From an uncultured Paracoccaceae bacterium (GTDB lineage Bacteria; Pseudomonadota; Alphaproteobacteria; Rhodobacterales; Rhodobacteraceae): a stretch of DNA of 64,000 bases. Below are positions 25,379 through 34,690 of this stretch, piece by piece. The notes beneath the pieces were generated by a model. It saw nothing but the letters and a program-made list of their open reading frames with translations, was not told the origin of the DNA and made no database searches. Where the stretch lies: the NCBI GenBank assembly GCA_947503175.1, contig CANNCO010000002.1, positions 620,001 to 684,000 of the forward strand. Direction: 5' to 3'. A program made the translations under genes and the position numbers. Numbering within the stretch: position 1 is the stretch's first letter; the number at the start of each line of letters is the position of its first letter.

Positions 25379-27457
25379 TCAATCGCCGTCGATTGACCCA
25401 CCGGCTGCCACGGCGTTCTTCAGGAACCGGGCGGGACGCCAGTGATCTCCGACCTCGGCGTGATATCTCTCGATATCCGCGACGACCTGCGCGAGCCCTG
25501 CTTCCTGCGCATAAAACATCGGCCCGCCCCGGGTCTTCGGAAAGCCATAGCCATTCACGAAGATCACGTCGAGATCGCTGGCGCGTGCCGCGATCCCTTC
25601 ATCCAGCAGATGCCCGCCCGTGTTCACAAGCTGCCACAGGCCACGGTGCAGGATTTCCGTGTCACTGACCGTCCGGCGAACAATGCCCTTTTCCGCTGAC
25701 ACCGCCCTGATCAGCGCCTCGACCTCCGGGTCCGGCACACCGCGCCGCGCGCCATCGGGATAGCGATACCAGCCCCGACCGGTCTTCTGGCCCAGATGCC
25801 CCGCTTCGGCCAGCCGGTCGGCACTGGTAAAGGGATAGGGGTCGCCTGGCCGTCGGCTGGCTTCCCGGGCCTTGCGGATCCGATAGCCGACATCGAGACC
25901 GGCCAGATCCATCACCGCGAACGGCCCCATCGCCAGCCCCCACTCTGTGAACACCCGGTCGACCTGCCATGGCAGCGCACCGTCCTCGACCAGCATCTGC
26001 GCCTCGCGATTGAAATTGATGAACATGCGATTGCCCGCAAACCCGTCGCATATGCCAACGCAGACCGGCACCTTTCCCAGGCGCTGCGCCAGTTCCATGG
26101 CGGTTCGCACGACATCCGGCGCGGTGCACTCGGCCCGCACCACTTCCAGAAGCTTCATGATATGAGCCGGGCTGAAAAAATGCAGCCCGATCACATCGCC
26201 GGGCCGCGCCGTCGCCTGCGCGATCCGGTCGACATCAAGGGTCGATGTGTTGGTCGCAAGGATGGCACCGGGCTTGCACACCGCATCCAGCCGCGCGAAC
26301 ATCCGGGTCTTGAGGTCAAGCGCCTCGAACACCGCCTCGACCACGATATCGGCCTCCGCAAGCTCTGCCAGATCGGTCCCGCCCGACACCAGATCGCTGC
26401 GGCTTCCGGCCGTCTCTGCGCTGATCCGCCCGCGCTCGGCCTGCTTTGCGTAAGTCTCGCGAATACCGGCAAGGGCGCTCTCCAGCCGCGCCGCATCCTG
26501 TTCGACGATCGTGACCGGAAGGCCCGCATCGGCAAAGCACATCGCGATCCCCGTCCCCATGGTGCCCGCGCCCACAACCCCCGCGCGCTCGATCGACCGC
26601 GTCGGGGTTGTGGGCGGAATGCCCGCCACCTTGCGGGCGGCGCGTTCAGCGAAAAACACATGGCGCTGTGCCTTGGCTTCCGGCGATGTGTTGAGCGTGG
26701 CAAAGGTCTCCCGTTCCCAGGCCAGCCCCACGTCAATCGGTATGCCATAGGCCATGCGCACGGCTTCAATGGCTTTCGACGTGGCCGGCGCACCGCGCGC
26801 CCGGCTCAGGAAAGGGGCCGCGACAGCATCCAGATCTTCCGGCGTTCCGGGCACCACTTGGTCACGCGCCCGCCGCCGGGGCATTCCCTGTTCCACCTCG
26901 GCAAACAGCCGGTCAAGCGCGGCTTCCAGATCGGCATCCACCGCGTCCACGATACCCAGCCTATGCGCTTCCTCCGCCGCGACAGCACGCCCGGAGAGGA
27001 TCAGTTCCAGCGCCTTCGCCCCACCGATCAGGCGCGGCAGTTTCTGCGTGCCGCCTGCCCCCGGAATGTTGCCCAGCTTGATCTCGGGAAAGGCCAGCTT
27101 CGCCGCGGGCAGCGCGACGCGGTAATCGCATCCCAGCGCAAGTTCCAGACCCCCGCCATAGGTCACACCGTTCAAAAGCGCGATCACCGGCGTCGCGCCC
27201 TCCTCGATGCCCGCAATCAGATCGTTCAGATAGGGTTTGCGCCGCCCCCTGTCGAACTCGGTAATGTCTGCCCCGGCGGAAAACACCTTGCCGTGTCCAG
27301 TCAACACGATGGCCCTGACCCCGGGATCCGCATCAAGAACCTGATGCGCCTTTAAGATTTCGCCGCGAAGCTGATATCCCAGCGCGTTCACCGGCGGCCG
27401 GTCAAAGCGAATGATCCCCAGCGGGCCGCGAATGGTCGTCTCTGTGAATTTGGGCAT
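25379..27457 (-). CDS. fadJ: Enoyl-CoA hydratase / 3-hydroxyacyl-CoA dehydrogenase fusion (FadJ/FadB-like)
   Basis: A 692-residue bifunctional enzyme. The N-terminal crotonase domain (about 1-190) has FSAGADITEF for the oxyanion hole and GGGLELALGCDYRVA, with the catalytic Glu regions intact (PEIKLGNIPGAGG). A NAD-binding domain starts near residue 290 (GVVGAGTMGTGIAMCFADAG), followed by the 3-hydroxyacyl-CoA dehydrogenase motif IGLHFFSPAHIMKLLEVV and two C-terminal helical domains. It catalyses hydration and NAD-dependent oxidation in beta-oxidation. It ends the minus-strand operon with the thiolase-fold and DUF35 genes, 22 bp after the thiolase gene. Confidence 0.92.
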   Translation of the reverse strand: MPKFTETTIRGPLGIIRFDRPPVNALGYQLRGEILKAHQVLDADPGVRAIVLTGHGKVFSAGADITEFDRGRRKPYLNDLIAGIEEGATPVIALLNGVTYGGGLELALGCDYRVALPAAKLAFPEIKLGNIPGAGGTQKLPRLIGGAKALELILSGRAVAAEEAHRLGIVDAVDADLEAALDRLFAEVEQGMPRRRARDQVVPGTPEDLDAVAAPFLSRARGAPATSKAIEAVRMAYGIPIDVGLAWERETFATLNTSPEAKAQRHVFFAERAARKVAGIPPTTPTRSIERAGVVGAGTMGTGIAMCFADAGLPVTIVEQDAARLESALAGIRETYAKQAERGRISAETAGSRSDLVSGGTDLAELAEADIVVEAVFEALDLKTRMFARLDAVCKPGAILATNTSTLDVDRIAQATARPGDVIGLHFFSPAHIMKLLEVVRAECTAPDVVRTAMELAQRLGKVPVCVGICDGFAGNRMFINFNREAQMLVEDGALPWQVDRVFTEWGLAMGPFAVMDLAGLDVGYRIRKAREASRRPGDPYPFTSADRLAEAGHLGQKTGRGWYRYPDGARRGVPDPEVEALIRAVSAEKGIVRRTVSDTEILHRGLWQLVNTGGHLLDEGIAARASDLDVIFVNGYGFPKTRGGPMFYAQEAGLAQVVADIERYHAEVGDHWRPARFLKNAVAAGGSIDGD

Positions 27458-27479
27458 GGGATGTCCTTTCCGCCGCCGG

Positions 27480-28631
27480 TCAGAGTGTGTCGCCCGTGCC
27501 CAGGATCACCGTGGCCTGATGCGAAAGCGTGCCACCATTGCCATGGCACAGCGCAGTTGCCGGGGCGTCGACCTGGCGCGCACCCGCTTCGCCGCGCAAC
27601 TGCCGGGCGGCTTCGATCAGGGTGAAAATGCCGTACATGCCGGGATGGGTGAAAGACAGCCCGCCGCCATTCGTATTGACGGGCACATCGCCGCCCGGCC
27701 CGATCCGGCCACCCTCGACAAACCGTCCACCATCGCCCTTGGGGCAAAACCCAAGGTCTTCGAGAAACAGGATCACATTGATGGTGAACGCATCATAAAG
27801 CTGCAACAGATCCATGTCCTGCGGCCCCAAACCGGCCATGTCATAGGCCCGCGCACCCGACTCGACGGTTGCCGATACGGTCAGATCCGGCATCTGCGAT
27901 ACCGCACGATTGCTGGACGCCGCACCGCCACCTAGGAAATAGACAGGCGGTTTGCGCAGTTCGCGCGCCCGCTCGGGGCGGGTCATGACCACCGCCCCCG
28001 CCCCGTCCGTCAGCAGGCAGCAATCCCGTAGCGTAAGCGGGTCCATCACCATGCGCGCGCCCAGCACATCCTCGATGCTCAGCGGATCACGCTCGAACGC
28101 GTCGGGATTCATCGCCGCCCAGCCGCGCGCGGCCACCGCCACTTCGGCAAGCTGCGCGCGCGTCGTACCGAACTCCGCCATATGCCGCGCGGCCGCCAGC
28201 GCATAGGCGATCATCGGATATCGCGGCTGATGCGGGGTCTCATAGATCGGCTGTTCGGCAGCGGGCACCATCCGCCCGGCCGACGACCGCAGCGTCGCGC
28301 CGAAACAGATCAACGCGACATCGCACAGCCCCGCCTGCAGCGCCATCGTGGCCGACAGTGCGTGCACCAGAAAACTGGACCCGCCGACATTCGTGCTATC
28401 GATCCAGCGCGGACGGATGCCAAGGTATTCAAGTGTCGTCAGCGCTGGAAACACATGGCTCATATTGGCGCAATAAAGCCCGTCCACATCACGCAGGGAC
28501 AGGCCCGCATCGTCCAGCGCCTCGCGCACCGCAAGCGCCTGAATATCCATCGTCGAAAACCCGGCCGCCTCGCCCAGACCGGCGGTACCGACCCCGACGA
28601 TGGCCGCCCCGCCGCGTAATCCAATGCTCAT
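27480..28631 (-). CDS. Thiolase-fold (SCP-x/Ltp2-like) protein, catalytic Cys replaced
   Basis: A 383-residue thiolase-superfamily protein. At the usual nucleophile position it has NVGGSSF (residues 81-87), so Ser replaces the thiolase Cys. It carries YDAFT at Y279, THPGMYG with Y333, and CHGNGG near residue 362. Loss of the Cys and a directly adjacent DUF35 gene are features of Ltp2-type acyl-CoA retro-aldolases, as in steroid side-chain degradation. It overlaps the DUF35 gene by 4 bp. It may therefore cleave a branched beta-hydroxyacyl-CoA rather than a 3-ketoacyl-CoA. Annotation pipelines would probably call it an acetyl-CoA acetyltransferase. Confidence 0.8.
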   Translation of the reverse strand: MSIGLRGGAAIVGVGTAGLGEAAGFSTMDIQALAVREALDDAGLSLRDVDGLYCANMSHVFPALTTLEYLGIRPRWIDSTNVGGSSFLVHALSATMALQAGLCDVALICFGATLRSSAGRMVPAAEQPIYETPHQPRYPMIAYALAAARHMAEFGTTRAQLAEVAVAARGWAAMNPDAFERDPLSIEDVLGARMVMDPLTLRDCCLLTDGAGAVVMTRPERARELRKPPVYFLGGGAASSNRAVSQMPDLTVSATVESGARAYDMAGLGPQDMDLLQLYDAFTINVILFLEDLGFCPKGDGGRFVEGGRIGPGGDVPVNTNGGGLSFTHPGMYGIFTLIEAARQLRGEAGARQVDAPATALCHGNGGTLSHQATVILGTGDTL

Positions 28632-29020
28632 ACCGCGCCCTCCGCCGGGTCAAAGACCACGATGGGTCCGCCCTCCGTCTGTTCGATGCGTCCCTGCACG
28701 GCCATGCCGATGCGAATGTCATCCGCCGCCACACCCGGAAGACGGCTCATCAGCCGAGGGCCTTCCTCAAGATCGACAAGCACGATCGCATGGGTGTCCG
28801 GCAGGTCCGTCCCCGGCTTCGGTTTGCGGTGGAGCACCGCACGGGAATACACCACCCCCCGGCCCGAGGCGGGCACCCATTGCGGATCGGCTGCGCCGCA
28901 ATGCGGGCACAGCACGCGCGGATAGAAGATATGGCTGCCGCACCCCGCACAGTGCTGAAGCCAGAGCCGCCCTTCAGCGACGTTCAGTCTGAAAGCTGCG
29001 TCAGGCCCGACCGCTGTCAT
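28628..29020 (-). CDS. DUF35 Zn-ribbon/OB-fold protein
   Basis: A 130-residue DUF35 protein: a rubredoxin-like zinc ribbon CAGC-x11-CPHC (residues about 25-43) followed by an OB fold (GRGVVYSRAVLHR, HAIVLVDLEEGPRLMSRL). Such proteins are obligate partners of thiolase-fold enzymes and shape the acyl-CoA site. The start at ATG 29020 has GGAG upstream; a longer frame begins 23 codons earlier without a good site. First gene of the leftward operon, behind a shared regulatory region with iclR. Confidence 0.88.
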   Translation of the reverse strand: MTAVGPDAAFRLNVAEGRLWLQHCAGCGSHIFYPRVLCPHCGAADPQWVPASGRGVVYSRAVLHRKPKPGTDLPDTHAIVLVDLEEGPRLMSRLPGVAADDIRIGMAVQGRIEQTEGGPIVVFDPAEGAV

Positions 29021-29167
29021 TGACCCCGCTCCACGCAAGTCATTCGGATCGCGGCCCTGCCTTTCCGACCCAACCGCCAGCCCCGGCAAGCCCGCTTGTT
29101 TTCATGTCTCATGTGATCCTCCGGGTAGTAATGGGCAGCACGTCTTGCATCCCTTGATGTCTGCAAT

Positions 29168-29190
29168 GCAAAACTATATTTTAAAAAATG
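29168..29190. promoter_or_regulatory. Putative IclR operator, copy A
   Basis: A 23-bp A/T-rich block beginning GCAAAACTATATTTTAAAA sits in the divergent region between the DUF35 operon and iclR. Together with copies at 30183 and 41877 it fits a pattern with AAA, a pyrimidine, T, then ATT-y-T and a terminal TG. Copies A and the 30183 copy also share the preceding TGTCTGCAATGC. Confidence 0.55.
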
Positions 29191-29313
29191 CTAGCAAGCT
29201 TCCAACCCATTCGCAACAGGCCAAACCCGCAGAAAGGCAACGGTCACGCCAACCCTGGCGGTTGCATTTCAGCGCAGCTTGCCCCTAGGCTTGCGCCCGA
29301 AGGGACGCCCGGG

Positions 29314-30117
29314 ATGACAAGCACAGCAACAAGCGGCAAAACGCCCGGCACCGACCGCCAGTTCGTGACGTCGCTCGCGCGCGGGCTGCGCTTTCTCGCG
29401 GCCTTCGGGCCAGACGACCGCACCCTTTCCAATCAGGAGCTGGCCCTGCGCACCGGGCTGCCGCGCCCCACCGTCGCGCGCTTTACCCATACACTGTGCA
29501 AGCTGGGCTATCTGATGTCGCATGACGATCCGCCCCGCTTCAGCCTCGCCCCGAAGGTGGTCGAACTCAGCCACGCAGCCTACGCCGCCACCGGGCTGCG
29601 CGATATCGCGCGCCCGGCAATGGCAACCCTGTCCGAAATGGGCGATGTTTCCATAAGCCTTGCAGTGCCTAGCGGCCTCTCGGTCCGTTACATCGAGATG
29701 GCGCGACGACCTCAGGCGATTGTCCTGAATCTCGATGTTGGCGCGCTTGTACCGCTGCCGCAGACAGCCATCGGGCGGGCCTATCTTGCCGCCTTGCCCG
29801 AAGACCGCCGGGCGGAACTCATGGCACAGCTCGAGGCCGATGACCCGGCAACATGGGCCGCCCAGAAAAACCGGGTCGCCGCCGCTGTCGCGGCCTTCCC
29901 GGAGCTTGGATACGCCGCGTCCTTCGGCGACTGGAAACCGGAACTCAATGCCATCGCCACGGCGATCCGCATAACCGATGAGGCCGATCCACTGCTTTTG
30001 TCGATCGGCGGGCTTTCGTCCATCCTGACCCCTGAACTGGCCGAGCGGGATTACATTCCCGCTCTTCTCAGCACGGCACGCGCCATCGGCAGCCGCCTCA
30101 GAAGACACTTCCTCTGA
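29314..30117 (+). CDS. IclR-family transcriptional regulator (beta-oxidation island)
   Basis: A 267-residue regulator with an N-terminal winged helix (SLARGLRFLAAFG, LSNQELALRTGLPRPTVARFTHTL) and a C-terminal IclR effector domain (PLPQTAIGRAYLAALP). ATG 29314 is preceded by AAGGGA; 42 extra upstream codons are rejected. It lies between the leftward DUF35-thiolase-FadJ operon and the rightward acyl-CoA synthetase operon. A shared motif in both flanking regions suggests it controls both. It resembles the second IclR at 43028-43831 across the winged helix, pointing to a paralogue pair. The likely inducer is a CoA-ester precursor or aromatic/alicyclic acid. Confidence 0.9.
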   Translation: MTSTATSGKTPGTDRQFVTSLARGLRFLAAFGPDDRTLSNQELALRTGLPRPTVARFTHTLCKLGYLMSHDDPPRFSLAPKVVELSHAAYAATGLRDIARPAMATLSEMGDVSISLAVPSGLSVRYIEMARRPQAIVLNLDVGALVPLPQTAIGRAYLAALPEDRRAELMAQLEADDPATWAAQKNRVAAAVAAFPELGYAASFGDWKPELNAIATAIRITDEADPLLLSIGGLSSILTPELAERDYIPALLSTARAIGSRLRRHFL

Positions 30118-30182
30118 TCCCCGCCAATACGGCCCTGCCGCCAGAAGGCTGAGGGCCAGCACATGTTCAATTTGTCTGCAAT

Positions 30183-30205
30183 GCGAAATTCAATTCTGAA
30201 TATTG
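30183..30205. promoter_or_regulatory. Putative IclR operator, copy C
   Basis: A 23-bp block beginning GCGAAATTCAATTCTGAA between iclR and the acyl-CoA synthetase gene. It is preceded by TGTCTGCAAT, as is copy A at 29168. Its core GAAATT-CA-ATTCTG is close to an inverted repeat. Its presence here argues that the synthetase starts downstream at 30265. Confidence 0.55.
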
Positions 30206-30264
30206 ACGAATACATGCGCATTGCCGATAGTCGCGCCAGTCACCGCCCGAAAGGACCGCCTGCC

Positions 30265-32430
30265 GTGCCACCAGAACCCGAAACCGGATCTGCTCCGGAC
30301 CTCTCCGGGCAGCTCAAACACCTTCTCGACCCGGCCAGCGTTGCGGTGATCGGTGCCAGCGCCAATACGCAAAGCTGGAGCGGTCGCGCGCTTCTCGAAC
30401 TGCAGCGTCTCGGCTTTCGTGGCGGCATCTATCCGGTCAACCCCAAACATGACGAACTGCACGGCCTGCCCTGCTATCCGTCGGTTGCCGGGATTCCCGG
30501 CCCGGTGGATGCGGCGCTGATCTTCGTTCCCAAACACGCACTGCCCGATGTGCTCGAAGAGTGCGGCGCAAAAGGCGTGCGGGGCGCTGTCATCCTCGCC
30601 TCGGGCTTCTCCGAAACCGGCGCCGAAGGACGCGCAACCGAAGAGACGCTGCGCGAGATTGCCAATCGCCACCATATCGCCATCTGCGGGCCGAACTGTC
30701 TGGGATTTGCCAATCTCGCCCGCGGCTTCATGGGGCTGACCGCTGCCACGTTTCCCGCAGATCTGTCACCGGGGCGCACTGCGCTGATCTCGCAAAGCGG
30801 GCAGTTGATGATGGTGCTCCTGGCCCGTGCTCACGACCAGGGGGTGCATCTGCGCTACCTCGTGTCCACCGGCAACGAGTTGAACGTTGAAGCCGCCGAT
30901 TACGCCCGCGCCGCGCTCGCCGATCCCGAAATCACCTCGGTCGCGATGGCGCTCGAAGGGTTGCGCAGCAGCGCGAAATTCCTCGATCTCGCGCGGGCGG
31001 CACAGGCGGCGCGCAAGCCGCTCATTGCCCTGAAGCTCGGACGCAGCGAACGCGCGGCCCGCACGGCACTGGCGCATACCGGCAAGATGGCGGGCGCACA
31101 GCGCACCTATGCCGCGGTCTTTCGCCAACACAACGTGATCGCTGTCGATGATCCGTTCGAACTCGCCGACGTGGCCGCGCTTTTCGAGAAATGCCCCACC
31201 CCGCGCGGCCCGCGCGTGTCGGTGGTAAGCTTTTCCGGCGGATGGTGCGGCGTGATCGCCGATCAGGCCGAAGAGCTTGGCATTCCCATGGCCGATTTCA
31301 CCGATGAAACGACCGAAAAACTGCGCCCGCTGCTGGACTTCACCCCGCCGGTCAATCCGCTGGATCTCTCGGGCAACGTGAACAACCATCCCGAACGCTG
31401 GCCCGCCAGCCTGCGCGCGGTGCTTGACGACGACAATACCGACATCATGGTCGTCTTCATCCATCAGGTCCGGGCCGAATGGCGCGACAACCTGATTGAT
31501 CCGCTTCTGGAAATCGCCCGTGACGCCAAAAAGCCGATCCTCGTCATCTACGACGGCGGCAAGGTGGTGGAAGACGGGTGGGACCGTCTGGCCGCCGACC
31601 GCAGCCTGCCGATCTATCGCGGCAGCCGTCCGATGCTCACGGCGCTGCGTCACTTTCTCGACTACCACGCACGGCAACGCCGACCGGACGAAACATTGAC
31701 CGCGACACCGCGCGACACCGCCGCGAGTGCGACAGCACGGGACGCGCTGAATGCCGGCGGCCCGGTTCTGTCCGAACACCGCGCCAAAACCGTGCTGCGC
31801 CATTACGGATTGCCGATGGTGGAAGAGCATCTTGCCGATAACCGTGCCGACGCAGTTCGCGCCGCCACGGAACTGGGCTTTCCCGTCGTGCTGAAAGGGC
31901 TTGCCGACGGGCAGGAACACAAGACCGAAGCAGGGCTGGTCAGGCTGAACCTCTCCACCCCGGCCGAGGTGGAAACGACCTTTGGCGACCTGAAGGACGC
32001 GCTTTCCGGTCACAGCCTGGAAGGAGGGCCACCCGCCATCCTCGTGCAGAAAATGGCATCCGGCGGGGCCGAGGCCATTCTGGGGATGCAAAACGATCCC
32101 GATTTCGGGCCGATGATCCTTGTCGGCACAGGCGGGACGATGACGGAGCTTCTCGACGATGTCGCTCTGCGCCGCGCGCCCCTCACCCCGGCAGACGTCA
32201 CAGAGATGATCGACGAAACCCTGCTCGCCCGGCTGTTCGATGGGTTCCGTGGTGCCCCGCGCGCCGACCGGACGGCATTCGAACAGATGGTCCTGCGGTT
32301 CTCGGACCTCGCCGTTGATCTGGGCGACAGGATCGAAAGCATCGACATCAACCCCGTTTTTGTCCGACCCGAAGGACAAGGGTGCCTTGCCGTCGACGCG
32401 CTGATCGTCAAGGCAGAGGCCGCGACATGA
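30265..32430 (+). CDS. NDP-forming acyl-CoA synthetase (acetate-CoA ligase, ADP-forming type)
   Basis: A 721-residue fused alpha-beta acyl-CoA synthetase. Order: CoA-binding domain (DPASVAVIGASANTQSWSG, YPVNPKHDELHGLPCYPSV), succinyl-CoA-ligase-like domains with the phospho-His in ALAHTGKMAGA, and a C-terminal ATP-grasp domain (GFPVVLKGLADGQEHKTEAGLV; GMQNDPDFGPMILVGTGGTMTELLDDV). GTG 30265 has AAAGGA nine bases upstream, so I prefer it over upstream ATGs without a site that would also overlap the putative operator. It would activate the island's carboxylic acid. It overlaps the acyl-CoA dehydrogenase by ATGA. Confidence 0.88.
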   Translation: MPPEPETGSAPDLSGQLKHLLDPASVAVIGASANTQSWSGRALLELQRLGFRGGIYPVNPKHDELHGLPCYPSVAGIPGPVDAALIFVPKHALPDVLEECGAKGVRGAVILASGFSETGAEGRATEETLREIANRHHIAICGPNCLGFANLARGFMGLTAATFPADLSPGRTALISQSGQLMMVLLARAHDQGVHLRYLVSTGNELNVEAADYARAALADPEITSVAMALEGLRSSAKFLDLARAAQAARKPLIALKLGRSERAARTALAHTGKMAGAQRTYAAVFRQHNVIAVDDPFELADVAALFEKCPTPRGPRVSVVSFSGGWCGVIADQAEELGIPMADFTDETTEKLRPLLDFTPPVNPLDLSGNVNNHPERWPASLRAVLDDDNTDIMVVFIHQVRAEWRDNLIDPLLEIARDAKKPILVIYDGGKVVEDGWDRLAADRSLPIYRGSRPMLTALRHFLDYHARQRRPDETLTATPRDTAASATARDALNAGGPVLSEHRAKTVLRHYGLPMVEEHLADNRADAVRAATELGFPVVLKGLADGQEHKTEAGLVRLNLSTPAEVETTFGDLKDALSGHSLEGGPPAILVQKMASGGAEAILGMQNDPDFGPMILVGTGGTMTELLDDVALRRAPLTPADVTEMIDETLLARLFDGFRGAPRADRTAFEQMVLRFSDLAVDLGDRIESIDINPVFVRPEGQGCLAVDALIVKAEAAT

Positions 32431-33584
32431 CCGATCTTCTGACCGGCCCCGAAGAAGACGCGTTTCGCAACGACATCCGCGCCTTTGTCGCGGCAGAGCT
32501 TGACCCGGACACGCGCGACAGGGTGGCCGCCGGCGCGCCGCTTCTGCGCGACGATTTCACCCGCTGGCAGGCCAGCCTGTATCGCAAGGGTTGGGTCGCT
32601 CCCGCCTGGCCCAAGGATGATGGCGGCTGCGGCTGGAGCGCGCGATACCGCCTGATCGCGGATGAAGAGTTTTTTCGGCTGCATACCCCGCCCCTGCCCG
32701 GATTCGGGCTCAAGATGATCGGCCCGATCCTGATCCGCTTCGGTACCAAGGCGCAGCAGGACCGGTTTCTGCCGCGCATCCTGTCGGGCGCGGACTGGTG
32801 GTGCCAGGGGTTCAGCGAATCCGGCGCGGGTTCCGACCTTGCGTCACTGCGCACGCGCGCGGAACGTACGAAGGGCGGCTGGGTCGTGAATGGCGCCAAG
32901 ACGTGGACGACCTATGCGCAATACGCCAACTGGTTGTTCTGCCTCGTCCGCACGGACCCCGACGCCAAACAGCAGCGCGGCATTTCCATGATGCTGATCG
33001 ACATGGCTGCGCCCGGAGTTCGCCGCACCCCGATCCGGCTGATCGACGGGACCGAAGAGATCAACGACATCTTTCTCGACGACGTCTTCGTGCCCGATGA
33101 AATGGTGGTGGGCGAAATCAACCGTGGCTGGGACTACGCCAAGCTTCTTCTGGAAAACGAACGTCTTGGCATCGGCGGTATCGGCCGGTCGAAGCATCTT
33201 CTGTCGCGGGTGGCCGCGATGGCCGAAACGGCAGGGGTATCGGACGATCCCGACATCTCCACCCGTCTTGCCGCGTTCGAGATCGACATCATGGCGATTG
33301 AGGCCACGACATTGCGTTACCTCGCAGCGGTTGAGGCGGGCGCGACGCTCGGCCCCGAAACCTCGCTTCTGAAAATCCGCGGCACCGAGATCCAGCAGGG
33401 GCTGACCGAACTGATGCTCGACATCGCCGGCCCCGCCGCCCTGCCCGACCGCCTGAGCAGTGCCACCCAGACACCCTTCGAGAACGCGGCATTCCAGTTT
33501 CTGAACTGGCGCAAGCTCTCAATCTATGGCGGCAGCAACGAGATCCAGCGCAGCATCCTGGCCCGACAGGTTCTCGGACTATGA
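32427..33584 (+). CDS. Acyl-CoA dehydrogenase, first of a pair
   Basis: A 385-residue flavoprotein. FAD and acyl binding regions include WWCQGFSESGAGSDLASL and VNGAKTWTTYAQYANWLF, and the C terminus has KLSIYGGSNEIQRSILARQVLGL. The position that carries the catalytic Glu in medium-chain enzymes (Y-E-G) is Gly here, as in many members of this subfamily that use another base. ATG overlaps the synthetase stop and its own stop overlaps the next dehydrogenase (ATGA both times). Tight pairing suggests a heteromeric enzyme, as in steroid side-chain degradation. Confidence 0.88.
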   Translation: MTDLLTGPEEDAFRNDIRAFVAAELDPDTRDRVAAGAPLLRDDFTRWQASLYRKGWVAPAWPKDDGGCGWSARYRLIADEEFFRLHTPPLPGFGLKMIGPILIRFGTKAQQDRFLPRILSGADWWCQGFSESGAGSDLASLRTRAERTKGGWVVNGAKTWTTYAQYANWLFCLVRTDPDAKQQRGISMMLIDMAAPGVRRTPIRLIDGTEEINDIFLDDVFVPDEMVVGEINRGWDYAKLLLENERLGIGGIGRSKHLLSRVAAMAETAGVSDDPDISTRLAAFEIDIMAIEATTLRYLAAVEAGATLGPETSLLKIRGTEIQQGLTELMLDIAGPAALPDRLSSATQTPFENAAFQFLNWRKLSIYGGSNEIQRSILARQVLGL

Positions 33585-34681
33585 CAGGGGAAGCCGCAAT
33601 GATCCGTCTCAGCCCGGCACCCGAAGAGGCCACGCTCCTGGAGGAAACCGCAGAGCGGTTTCTCGCGGACAACTACACGCTTCCGCAGCGCAACGCGATG
33701 CTGGTGGCAGACCCCGGAACGCTGCCCCGGCACTGGTGCGCAATGGCCGAGCTTGGCTGGCTCGCCGCCCCGCTGCCAGAGGAACTGGGCGGCCTCGGCC
33801 TCGACGCTCCCGACGTTCTGCCCCTCTTGCAGACACTCGGCGCGGGGTTGGTGCTGGAACCGCTGGGCCCGGCCATCATGCACTGCTCGACGGTCCTTGC
33901 CCGGCTACTGCCCCCCGCCGAAGCGCAGGCCGCGCTTGCCCCCATGCTGTCCGGGCGACAGATCGACATTCTCGCCGATGGCACCGGGCGCGAGCGGGTG
34001 ACCGCCAGACAAACCGGTACCGGCTGGCAACTGTCCGGCACGTTGTCCGTGGTTCCCGGCGTGGTGACCGGAGTGATCTGGACCGCAGCGCAGACCGATA
34101 CGGGCCCGGTACTGTGCCGCGTTCCGGCGGCCATGGCAGATATCACCGCCTTCCGGCTGACCGACGGACAGCCGGCCGCGCGGATCGTCTTCGACAACGT
34201 GACCTGCATGCCAGAGACAGTCACCGCCAACGCCGCGCCCGCCCTCGCCGAGGGGGCCGATGCCGCGGCCTTCGCCCGGATTGCCGAGGCCGCCGGACTG
34301 ATCTCGGCACTTCATGCGGCAACGCTCGAATACGTGAAATCGCGCGAACAGTTCGGTCGCCCGATCGGGCGCTTTCAGGTGATCCAGCACCGCATGGCCG
34401 ATATGTTCATCGCCCGCGAGGAGTCGCTTTCGATGGCCCATCTCGCTGCCGAAGCGATGGCCGGCGCCGCGCCGGAAAAGCGCCGGCGCCTTCTGCTGGC
34501 GGCTCAGGTCAAGGTGTTCGAACATGGCCGCGCGGTCCTGCGCGATGCGGTGCAACTGCATGGCGGCATGGGCATGACCGATGAAATGCGGCTGGGCCAT
34601 ATGGTGAAACGTCTGATGGTTCTGGGCCAGATCGGGCAAACCCCGGCAGCCGGTCTGCGCAGCTTTTCCAAGTTGCCATGA
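33581..34681 (+). CDS. Acyl-CoA dehydrogenase, second of a pair
   Basis: A 366-residue acyl-CoA-dehydrogenase-family protein, diverged in the middle and N-terminal domains, with a C-terminal domain marked by YVKSREQFGRPIGRFQVIQHRMADMF and VQLHGGMGMTDEMRLGHMVKRL. Starts at ATG 33581 in an ATGA overlap; ATG 33599 is an alternative. It is probably the partner subunit of the preceding dehydrogenase in an alpha2-beta2 enzyme. That assignment is inferred from pairing and divergence, not from a specific motif. It ends the rightward operon. Confidence 0.85.
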   Translation: MTGEAAMIRLSPAPEEATLLEETAERFLADNYTLPQRNAMLVADPGTLPRHWCAMAELGWLAAPLPEELGGLGLDAPDVLPLLQTLGAGLVLEPLGPAIMHCSTVLARLLPPAEAQAALAPMLSGRQIDILADGTGRERVTARQTGTGWQLSGTLSVVPGVVTGVIWTAAQTDTGPVLCRVPAAMADITAFRLTDGQPAARIVFDNVTCMPETVTANAAPALAEGADAAAFARIAEAAGLISALHAATLEYVKSREQFGRPIGRFQVIQHRMADMFIAREESLSMAHLAAEAMAGAAPEKRRRLLLAAQVKVFEHGRAVLRDAVQLHGGMGMTDEMRLGHMVKRLMVLGQIGQTPAAGLRSFSKLP

Positions 34682-34690
34682 CCGCCGCGG

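Noticed and set aside
30766-32379. A 537-residue antisense frame opposite the acyl-CoA synthetase
   Set aside because: Long antisense frames are expected in GC-rich DNA with strong third-position bias. Its translation is low in motif content and the sense gene is unambiguous.
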